DNA from: Siphonodentalium dalli
Lineage: Eukaryota > Mollusca > Scaphopoda > Gadilida > Siphonodentaliidae
Direction of reading: 5' to 3'
Assembly: GCA_032622095.1 (NCBI GenBank)
Contig: CP136061.1
Location: 252,907,582-252,971,581 of the forward strand
Length of the DNA stretch: 64,000 nt
Shown here piece by piece: positions 35,979-45,692 of this stretch (the stretch's first letter is position 1; every line of letters begins with the position of its first letter). A program made the position numbers and the translations under genes. The notes beneath the pieces are model-generated. The model worked only from the letters and a program-made list of their open reading frames with translations. It did no database searches and had not been told where the DNA came from.

Positions 35979-37795
35979 ATGATATGTATATTTACACAAG
36001 TAAGTGCCTCGTGCAGTAAATTGGGAATACATTACATTGAACTGAAGATTAGATAGCAATGAATATGTATATTTACACAAGTAAGCGCCTCGTACAGTAA
36101 ATTGGGAATACATTACATTGAACTGAAGATTAGATAGTAATGAATATGTATATTTACACAAGTGCCTCGTGCAGTAAATTAGGAATACATTACATTGAAC
36201 TGAAGATTAGATAGTAATGAATATGTATATTTACACAAGTGCCTCGTGCAGTAAATTAGGAATACATTACATTGAACTGAAGATTAGATAGTAATGAATA
36301 TGTATATTTACACAAGTGAGTGCCTCGTGCTGTAAATTGGGAATACATTACATTGAACTGAATGTTAGACAGCAATGAATATGTATATTTACACAAGTAA
36401 GTGCCTCGTGTAGTAAATTGGGAATACATTACATTGAACTGAAGATTAGATAGCAATGAATATGTATATTTACACAAGTAAGTGCCTCGTGCAGTAAATT
36501 GGGAATACATTACATTGAACTGAAGATTAGATAGCAATGAATATGTATATTTACACAAGTAAGTGCCTCGTGCAGTAAATTGGGAATACATTACATTGAA
36601 CTGAAGATTAGATAGTAATGAATATGTATATTTACACAAGTAAGCGCCTCGTACAGTAAATTGGGAATACATTACATTGAACTGAAGATTAGATAGTAAT
36701 GAATATGTATATTTACACAAGTGCCTCGTGCAGTAAATTAGGAATACATTACATTGAACTGAAGATTAGATAGTAATGAATATGTATATTTACACAAGTG
36801 AGTGCCTCGTGCTGTAAATTGGGAATACATTACATTGAACTGAATGTTAGACAGCAATGAATATGTATATTTACACAAGTAAGTGCCTCGTGTAGTAAAT
36901 TGGGAATACATTACATTGAACTGAAGATTAGATAGCAATGAATATGTATATTTACACAAGTAAGTGCCTCGTGCAGTAAATTGGGAATACATTACATTGA
37001 ACTGAAGATTAGATAGCAATGAATATGTATATTTACACAAGTAAGTGCCTCGTGCAGTAAATTGGGAATACATTACATTGAACTGAAGATTAGATAGTAA
37101 TGAATATGTATATTTACACAAGTAAGCGCCTCGTACAGTAAATTGGGAATACATTACATTGAACTGAAGATTAGATAGTAATGAATATGTATATTTACTC
37201 AAGTGCCTCGTGCAGTAAATTAGGAATACATTACATTGAACTGAAGATTAGATAGTAATGAATATGTATATTTACACAAGTGAGTGCCTCGTGCTGTAAA
37301 TTGGGAATACATTACATTGAACTGAATATTAGACAGCAATGAATATGTATATTTACACAAGTAAGTGCCTCGTGTAGTAAATTGGGAATACATTACATTG
37401 AACTGAAGATTAGATAGCAATGAATATGTATATTTACACAAGTAAGTGCCTCGTGCAGTAAATTGGGAATACATTACATTGAACTGAAGATTAGATAGCA
37501 ATGAATATGTATATTTACACAAGTAAGTGCATCGTGCAGTAAATTGGGAATACATTATATTGAACTGAAGATTGGAGAGCAATGAATATGTATATTTACA
37601 CAAGTAAGTGCCCCGTGCAGTACATTGGGAATACATTACATTGAACTGAAGATTGGAGAGCAATGAATATGTATATTTACACAAGTAAGTGCCACGTGCA
37701 GTAAATTGAGAATACATTATATTGAACTGAAGATTAGATAGCGATGAATATGTATATTTACACAAGTAAGTGCCTCGTGTAGTAAATTGTCAGTA
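35979..37795. repeat. 81-bp satellite, array 3
   Basis: Follows the same variant order as 28146 to about 29670 at offset 7,833. It then ends in five more diverged monomers (ATTGGAGAG, CCCCGTG, CCACGTG variants), the usual decay at an array edge. Confidence 0.95.
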
Positions 37796-38173
37796 ATATC
37801 TCTTTACTCATTATAAACGGTGGTTGTCTGCATTGTAGCCACATAAAGTCCATTTAAGTAGTATCGACCTGGATTCTTTTTGAATTTAATTGAGGTGTCG
37901 CTTCGTTCCACAAGCGAGACAAAGAATGGGCGAGTATGGCACGGGAGTAGCGCCTGGCATCGGAACTCCATCACAGACCATCCGAGGGACGATCTCGTTA
38001 ACACAGGGTATTGAGAGTAATTGTCATGTAAACCAAGCAGGAATTTCAGTAACGATGCACCAGGACGAGTGAACACCGGAGACTTTAAGTGCTGCTGACT
38101 TTAGAAGACTTGGCAGTCGAAGAGTGGGAATTATTCAGTTAAACTGCATGTACTCCGAATTTCTGCATCTTAG

Positions 38174-38181
38174 TGACGTCA
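38174..38181 (+). promoter_or_regulatory. CRE, TGACGTCA
   Basis: Perfect palindromic cAMP-response element, 12 bases upstream of the TATA box. CREB/ATF binding is established for this sequence; function here is inferred. Confidence 0.55.
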
Positions 38182-38193
38182 AGCTGCGGAGTT

Positions 38194-38200
38194 TATAAAA
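38194..38200 (+). promoter_or_regulatory. TATA box, TATAAAA
   Basis: TATAAAA about 270 bases upstream of the K+ channel ATG, predicting transcription start near 38225. It is close behind a CRE, the arrangement typical of CREB-responsive core promoters. Confidence 0.5.
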
Positions 38201-38466
38201 GACTTGGCGCCCGGAGAGTTGGAATTATTCCGTTAGTTTCTACTCAGGATTCCTGTATCTTGGTGACAACACCAACACAGCACCAGGGACATTGAATCAA
38301 CGAAATAGTGATAAAAGAATACCACAGCGCACAACCGGAAACGGAGAGCTGTCGTATACAGCCTGAGACGTTAAGTGCATGGGAAGCGGGGGGTTAGGGA
38401 AAAGAGCTGCTTATACGCAAGAATTTGAACCAAAATACACTAATTTGACGAATTTGCTCGAAAACC

Positions 38467-38940
38467 ATGGCCAAAATCCAGGCGAGATCAGCTATTTTAA
38501 ATCTGAACGGGACTCAATTCAGAATAAGTTTGAAGGTGCTGAATAAACTCCGGGAATCGTCGGAAAACTTCGCGGCTGATATTTGCGAAAATGACATATC
38601 ATCTTCGGAGGGTATGTTAGTTGAGAGGGACGCGGCGTGTTTCGATGCAATTCTCGCATATTTCCAGAACGGAGAACTCCATCTACCGAATTCGGTGTGC
38701 ATCGGTAAATTCCGGATTGAGCTCGACTACTGGGGTGTGACGTCAGACAAGATTTCCAGATGTTGCAGACACAAGCTTGTTAGTTTTGAGGAAAACATTG
38801 TGGCGTTGTCAATGTTCGACAAAGCGGCACCGACTGTGTATTCAGCCTGGGAACCGGGCGTCGACGCTTCTACGTGGCAAGTTTGGAGACATAGGGTCTG
38901 GCTGGTTCTTGACGTGCCGTCATCTTCTAAACTAGCGAGG
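38467..38940 (+). CDS. Voltage-gated K+ channel, first coding exon (zinc-binding T1 domain, Shaw/Shab/Shal type)
   Basis: The start ACCATGGCC has a good Kozak context. The exon codes 158 residues and ends AGG|GTATGC, a plausible phase-0 donor. Residues about 9-103 form the BTB/T1 tetramerisation domain: ILNLNGTQF, FDAILAYFQNGELH, ELDYWGV. The zinc site of non-Shaker channels is complete: H72-x5-C78-x20-C99-C100. Residues 140-158 (WRHRVWLVLDVPSSSKLAR) match the pre-S1 linker of Kv channels (W.LFE.P.SS..AR), so S1 should begin in the next exon. That spacing and WG motif favour Shaw (Kv3) over Shal or Shab, but I would not fix the class. Reading through the donor gives 25 more residues to a stop, not S1-like. 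No later exon was recognised in the window, so the first intron is probably very long. Role: pore-forming subunit; T1 controls subunit assembly. Confidence 0.85.
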
Positions 38941-38946
38941 GTATGC
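38941..38946 (+). other. Splice donor GTATGC
   Basis: Marks the likely exon end, since homology to Kv pre-S1 stops exactly here. The donor is followed by AT-rich sequence and then a dispersed repeat at 38985. Confidence 0.6.
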
Positions 38947-38984
38947 TTTAAAGACATTATTTCGTGCTTATTTCGCTATATATT

Positions 38985-39190
38985 GACCCTTTCTATAGTA
39001 AATGGATTATTCCAGTAAGTTAAAAAGTGTACATCGGAATAGTCTATTACTGATTTGGAGGGGTGTCCAGGTGATATAATCAGACGACAGACAAATAAAA
39101 GTGCACAATGAGCCCTATTTATTGAGGGAAATGTTTAGATTATAATTCATAACAGTCGTTTGTTGAACTTATTATCAGAACATTTCCTAT
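38985..39190 (+). mobile_element. Dispersed repeat, second full copy
   Basis: Aligns with 22622-22832 (CCCTTTCTA, AAATGGATT, AGTCTATTA, AGACGACAGAC). It lies 45 bases inside the predicted first intron of the K+ channel gene. Confidence 0.65.
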
Positions 39191-39612
39191 TGTATACGTA
39201 CTCATTTGTGGTGCTTTATTATATAACTGTCATTATTTTCACTAAATACCATGTAACCATTATCGTTTGGTGTTGGTTTTCCGATAAATCGGATCATGGT
39301 AATATCGTGATCCGATTCCATATCATGCGTGTCTGAATCAGAACGAGGCTCCGGAACTAGGCAGTAGCCTCTTTCCGGGCGCCTGCGGCGCATAGGATAC
39401 TATGGGTGCCGGGACGGGGTGGTGGGTGGGATCAGTATACATGTACTTATTATTTATGTGGGCAGTAGCCGCTTTTTAAATTGAGAAATTTCTCAAATTA
39501 TTGTTGCGATTCGATTATATTTGAATTCAACTGATCACTCTTTGCTTAATAAATTTCAGAAGTTGGTTGTAATAATTAAGTTCAATTGGTCATATAATAA
39601 ACATAGTAGTAC

Positions 39613-39740
39613 TACAGTGAAGTGATCCGAGTCTCCACATCACGTCGCGTTGAGAATGCGAGATCCCTGCGGCAGCTCGTCTGATCCGGGATCTCATTCT
39701 TAACTCGGTGTGATATGGAGACTCAGATCACTTCACTATA
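39613..39740. repeat. Imperfect hairpin, about 50-bp arms
   Basis: AGTGAAGTGATCYGAGTCTC at 39616 pairs with GAGACTCAGATCACTTCACT ending 39738. The inner arms GAGATCCC and GGGATCTC also pair. This is a foldback of about 125 bp. Confidence 0.85.
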
Positions 39741-39746
39741 ATTTAA

Positions 39747-42700
39747 TCATAATCCACATAATACTGTAAAACTATTGGTTGCCACATAATACTATAAAAC
39801 CATTGGTTGTCACATAATACTATAAAACCATTGGTTGTCACATAATACTGTAAAACCATTGGTTGTCACATATTACTATAAAACCATTGGTTGTCACATA
39901 ATACTATAAAACCATTGGTTGTCAAATATTACTATAAAACCATTGGTTGTCACATAATACTATAAAGCCATTGGTTGTCACATATTACTATAAAACCATT
40001 GGTTGTCACATAATACTATAAAACTATTGGTTGTCACATAATACTATAAAACCATTGGTTGTCACATAATACTATAAAACCATTGGTTGTCACATAATAC
40101 TATAAAACCATTGGTTGTCACATATTACTATAAAACCATTGGTTGTCACATAATACTATAAAACCATTGGTTGTCACATAATACTATAAAACAATTGGTT
40201 GTCACATATTACTATAAAACCATTGGTTGTCACATATTACTATAAAACCATTGGTTGTCACATAATACTATAAAACCATTGGTTGTCACATATTACTATA
40301 AAACCATTGGTTGTCACATATTACTATAAAACCATTGGTTGTCACATAATACTATAAAACTATTGGTTGTCACATAATACTATAAAACCATTGGTTGTCA
40401 CATAATACTATAAAACCATTGGTTGTCACATAATACTATAAAACCATTGGTTGTCACATATTACTATAAAACCATTGGTTGTCACATAATACTATAAAAC
40501 CATTGGTTGTCACATAATACTATAAAACCATTGGTTGTCACATAATACTATAAAACTATTGGTTGTCACATAATACTATAAAACCATTGGTTGTCACATA
40601 TTACTATAAAACCATTGGTTGTCACATAATACTATAAAACTATTGGTTGTCACATAATACTATAAAACCATTGGTTGTCACATATTACTATAAAACCGTT
40701 GGTTGTGACATAATACTATAAAACCATTGGTTGTCACATAATACTATAAAACCATTGGTTGTCACATATTACTATAAAACCATTGGTTGTCACATATTAC
40801 TATAAAACCATTGGTTGTCACATAATACTATAAAACCATTGGTTGTCACATAATACTATAAAACTATTGGTTGTCACATATTACTATAAAACCATTGGTT
40901 GTCACATAATACTATAAAACCATTGGTTGTCACATAATACTATAAAACCATTGGTTGTCACATAATACTATAAAACCATTGGTTGTCACATAATACTATA
41001 AAACCATTGGTTGTCACATATTAATATAAAACCATTGGTTGTCACATATTACTATAAAACCATTGGTTGTCACATAATACTATAAAACCATTGGTTGTCA
41101 CATATTACTATAAAACCATTGGTTGTCACATATTACTATAAAACCATTGGTTGTCACATAATACTATAAAACCATTGGTTGTCACATATTACTATAAAAC
41201 CATTGGTTGTCACATATTACTATAAAACTATTGGTTGTCACATAATACTATAAAACCATTGGTTGTCACATAATACTATAAAACCATTGGTTGTCACATA
41301 TTACTATAAAACCATTGGTTGTCACATAATACTATAAAACCATTGGTTGTCACATAATACTATAAAACCATTGGTTGTCACATAATACTATAAAACCATT
41401 GGTTGTCACATATTACTATAAAACCATTGGTTGTCACATAATACTATAAAACCATTGGTTGTCACATAATACTATAAAACCATTGGTTGTCACATATTAC
41501 TATAAAACCATTGGTTGTCACATAATACTATAAAGCCATTGGTTGTCACATACTATAAAACCATTGGTTGTCACATATTACTATAAAACCATTGGTTGTC
41601 ACATAATACTATAAAACCATTGGTTGTGACATATTACTATAAAACCATTGGTTGTCACATAATACTATAAAACCATTGGTTGTCACATAATACTATAAAA
41701 CCATTGGTTGTCACATAATACTATAAAACCATTGGTTGTCACATAATACTATAAAACCATTGGTTGTCACATAATACTATAAAACCATTGGTTGTCACAT
41801 ATTACTATAAAACCATTGGTTGTCACATAATACTATAAAACCATTGGTTGTCACATATTACTATAAAACCATTGGTTGTCACATAATACTATAAAACCAT
41901 TGGTTGTCACATATTACTATAAAACCAGTGGTTGTCACATAGTACTATAAAACCATTGGTTGTCACATAGTACTATAAAACCATTGGTTGTCACATATTT
42001 AGCCATTAATCCACATAATACTATAAAACCATTGGTTGTCACATAATACTATAAAACCATTGGTTGTCACATAATACTATAAAACCATTGGTTGTCACAT
42101 ATTACTATAAAACCATTGGTTGTCACATATTACTATAAAACCATTGGTTGTCACATATTACTATAAAACCATTGGTTGTCACATATTACTATAAAACCAT
42201 TGGTTGTCACATGTTACTATAAAACCATTGGTTGTCACATAATACTATAAAACCATTGGTTGTCACATAATACTATAAAACCATTGGTTGTCACATATTA
42301 CTATAAAACCATTGGTTGTCACATATTACTATAAAACCATTGGTTGTCACATATTACTATAAAACCATTGGTTGTCACATATTACTATAAAACCATTGGT
42401 TGTCACATATTACTATAAAACCATTGGTTGTCACATATTACTATAAAACCATTGGTTGTCAGTCACATATTACTATAAAACCATTGGTTGTCACATATTA
42501 CTATAAAACCATTGGTTGTCACATAATACTATAAAACCATTGGTTGTCACATATTACTATAAAACCATTGGTTGTCACATAATACTATAAAACCATTGGT
42601 TGTCACATATTACTATAATACCATTGGTTGTCACATATTACTATAAAACCATTGGTTGTCAGTCACATATTACTATAAAACCATTGGTTGTCACATAATA

Positions 42701-43100
42701 CTATAAAACCATTGGTTGTCACATAATATTATAAAACCATTGGTTGTCACATAATACTATAAAACCATTGGTTGTCACATATTACTATAAAACCATTGGT
42801 TGTCACATAATACTATAAAACCATTGGTTGTCACATAATACTATAAAACCATTGGTTGTCACATATTACTATAAAACCATTGGTTGTCACATATTACTAT
42901 AAAACCATTGGTTGTCACATATTACTATAAAACCATTGGTTGTCAAATAATACTATAAAACCATTGGTTGTCACATATTACTATAAAACCATTGGTTGTC
43001 ACATATTACTATAAAACCATTGGTTGTCACATATTACTATAAAACCATTGGTTGTCACATATTACTATAAAACCATTGGTTGTCACATATTTAGCCATTA
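39747..43100. repeat. 28-bp minisatellite, about 119 copies in two blocks
   Basis: Unit CATAATACTATAAAACCATT + GGTTGTCA. Two main variants alternate irregularly: CATAATAC and CATATTAC. Block 1 ends at about 42000 with CATATTTAGCCATTAA, which runs straight into ATCCACATAATAC, the left-edge sequence of the array (39751). Block 2 ends at 43085 with the same CATATTTAGCCATTAA. Each unit holds CTATAAAA and ATTGG. There are no spacers between units. Confidence 0.97.
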
Positions 43101-43697
43101 AAGTTATTTCTCGAAAACCAAAATTTCTTGATTACTGCTGCTATTGAAATGACAGCACTCGTAGCAGCATCGTGTCATATGACCACGCCTATATATACCG
43201 CCTGTCTAAAATGTACATGGAAACTATTCAATACTTTTTGCAATATAAACGGTGGTTCCGTTGCTGCTTAAAACACCCTTCAGTTAGTACTGCTCTGCCA
43301 TTAAATTTACTACTAATTACCCATCATTACTTAGGTGTATAAGTACCTAGAAAAATCAACAAGACTCGATCGAGCTAACAGTTACATTTGCAAATAAATG
43401 TAGTTTCAGAAACTAACAACACATGTCACAGTACATGCAAAATATTTCCCGAACACCTACTGCCACAGCGGAGCGCAGTTGATCAGTGCGTGTACACTGT
43501 TCACAGCCAATCACAAGCGACGAATTCATGACATCACTTGATCACTGATAATTGGATGTTTGATTGACAGGGTTCACATCAATTTCCACGTTGGTGTGCG
43601 TCTTTTCGACGGCAATAATCTCAAAGATTTACGCTTCTTTTATACTTATACCTTTTAATTATGGTGGTTCTCTTGTGAAATGACGGATTAAATAAAA
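43101..43697. other. No gene recognised
   Basis: AT-rich stretch, presumably intronic. No supported feature. Confidence 0.4.
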
Positions 43698-43849
43698 AGA
43701 AATATCTCTTGTTTCGATTAAGGTTATGAGTTAGAACCGAACAGTTTGAAGATAATTTACTATAACGGCGCTACGCGCGTTATAGAACTTATCTTCAAAC
43801 TTTCCGGTTATAACTCATAACCTTAATCGAAACAAGAAGAGTTATTTCT
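43698..43849. repeat. Long hairpin, about 70-bp arms
   Basis: AGAAATATCTCTTGTTTCGA ... TTTGAAGATAA on the left is nearly the reverse complement of the right half, with a TATAACGGCGCTACGCGCGT centre near 43773. A few mismatches occur. Confidence 0.85.
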
Positions 43850-44008
43850 TAAGTAGTAATACTCTCTATTTATAGTATATAAATGGTTAATATGGTATTT
43901 GTACTCAGCCACTACACCCATTTGAAGAATGCAGAATTAAACTATTACTGTTAAAATATGTAACAACATAGGCTGTGCTATTTCGTAAATCTGAACTACG
44001 CCAATATG

Positions 44009-44599
44009 TTAAAGGGGTACTGTATTCCATTTTCATTAAATTTCCGGTGACAACAACTATCTAATATCGATAATATATAGAAACATAAGTAATTTGAGTC
44101 GAAGATGTATTCTGTAAACGCTCAGGTTAATAGGCTATCTTAAAATTTAATAATTTAAAAGTTAATAATTTGATATCAATTGAATTTATGACTGGAGCCA
44201 TAAAATGGCGTCAATTAAATTACGAATTAGCGTAATCAAAAACAGTAATTGAGGGATACTGGATTGTTAAACCGATCGCACACACGATCGCTTAAAATAT
44301 TATGATGATACGGGGAGAACACTCAAGCCACTCACTGACTAGCGACGATACAATAACTTAAATGATTATATGGGACTAGTATGCATATAATATAACTTTT
44401 ATTTGATTCATTTGGTTGAAAACTTTACAATAATTACTCGACAACGACAATTTGTATTTTTGCATTCCGGTAAATTTGTCATCCGTAACATGACTTCGTA
44501 CTCAACAGACTTTAAAATAATGGAAAAATTGTTACCTTATTCTCCGACTCGGAGACTATAGAAACCAACAACAACATTTGGCGTACAGTACCCCTTTAA
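44009..44599. mobile_element. TTAA MITE, 591 bp including target duplications
   Basis: TTAA at 44009-44012 and 44596-44599 flank the 12-bp terminal inverted repeats AGGGGTACTGTA / TACAGTACCCCT. No coding capacity. The outer motif AGGGGTAC resembles the AGGTACTC end of the element at 11237, which suggests related transposases (piggyBac or Kolobok type). Confidence 0.85.
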
Positions 44600-44805
44600 C
44601 AAACAGTCCGCCATACGTCCCGAATAAATCACCAATAAACAAACGAGAATGATTTCCCAAAACGAGAGTAATTTTATTTAATTAATAGAAAAGAATGGAA
44701 TTGTGTACTGGGAATTTTGACACTAAGTTAATCAACATGCATGAATGTTTCAAATCACTTCAAACATTCCACTTCGTATTCTATTTTCTTCTTATTATAC
44801 CCCCT

Positions 44806-45255
44806 TTAACCCTTTACCCAACAAAACGGCCAAAAACGCCCAAATAAAGCTTCAACAGCCTAAAATATCTTCGGTCTGTCTCAATAACACCATACAAATA
44901 TGGATATCATTGGAACCGGTTCATTGACCACATTGTGATGGTTACAGTTATGCCCTGTTCCAATGCATTCTCTTATATGTGCGAGTCGACCATAGATCGC
45001 CTCGCATATATAAGAGAATTCATTGGCCTAAAACACTTTTTACCATTTTTTCTTACATTCTTTAACAATTTTATAATTTTTTCTTACATTTTTTAATAAT
45101 TTTTATAATATTTTTCTACATTATTTGACAATTTTATCATTTTTAATATGTGTTAAGCCAATGCATTCTCTTATATATGCGAGGCGACATATGGTCGACT
45201 CGCATATATAAGAGAATGCATTGGCACAGGGTCGTTCTGTTGGGTAAAGGGTTAA
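44806..45255. mobile_element. piggyBac-like MITE carrying two copies of one hairpin
   Basis: TTAA|CCCTTTACCCAACA on the left mirrors TGTTGGGTAAAGGG|TTAA on the right; TTAA plus CCCT is the usual piggyBac terminus. Inside are two hairpins (44959-45027 and 45154-45225) with the same stem, CCAATGCATTCTCTTATA. Inverted similarity also continues outside the TTAA (TATACCCCCTT), so an outer TA-flanked end is an alternative. The T-rich middle repeats TTTTTTCTTACATT. Confidence 0.75.
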
Positions 45256-45692
45256 ACAAGGGGGTATACTGTTTTGCATTTATCCGTGCATTCATATGTC
45301 CAGCCGATGTCTGTTTAGGTCATAATTTGAACAATAGTGTTCGGATCTCAATGAAAATTGCTATGGATGTTCACTAATGTGGGGACAAAAGTGTTCTGTC
45401 GTTTTGTTCGGGTTATCCGTATTGAGTTATTCATCTTTGTTTGCCTGGAAATGTTGGCTTTTTGTAGAATAGAATAGAATAGAATAATTTTATTATTATA
45501 GTGACATATGCTATACAAAATTCACAGATAGGTAAATACATTACATTGTATGTATTTATATAACACCCGGCCCATAGGACCTATAAGTCACTTTAAGTAA
45601 ATATGTGCATCGAATTAAAAGTTATTACGCCACACCGTGGTGTTGCTTGGTACGCAGATTTTCATATTCTGTGGTCGATCGATAATCCACTG
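45256..45692. other. AGAAT microsatellite (45465-45486); otherwise nothing recognised
   Basis: Four AGAAT units at 45465-45486; no gene. Confidence 0.5.

Larger units (their letters stand above)
38098..38275. repeat. Diverged two-copy repeat in the K+ channel 5' flank
   Basis: AGACTTGGCAGTCGAAGAG...GGAATTATTCAGTTA...CATCTTAGTGAC (from about 38106) recurs as AGACTTGGCGCCCGGAGAG...GGAATTATTCCGTTA...TATCTTGGTGAC (from about 38201). The first copy carries an intact CRE; the second has the degenerate TGACAACA. Confidence 0.7.

Noticed and set aside
24012-37765. Long minus-strand ORFs of KYTYSLLSNLQFNVMYSQFT repeats (up to 231 codons)
   Set aside because: They follow from an 81-bp satellite unit (27 codons). 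The 77- and 80-bp variants break the frame, and those whose starts I checked begin at non-ATG codons.
37804-38076. 90-codon minus-strand ORF upstream of the K+ channel
   Set aside because: GTG start, no domain, lies in the 5' flank. Cannot be supported.
39747-43100. 28-bp repeat looks like CRISPR direct repeats
   Set aside because: Units are contiguous with no spacers, and the DNA is eukaryotic.
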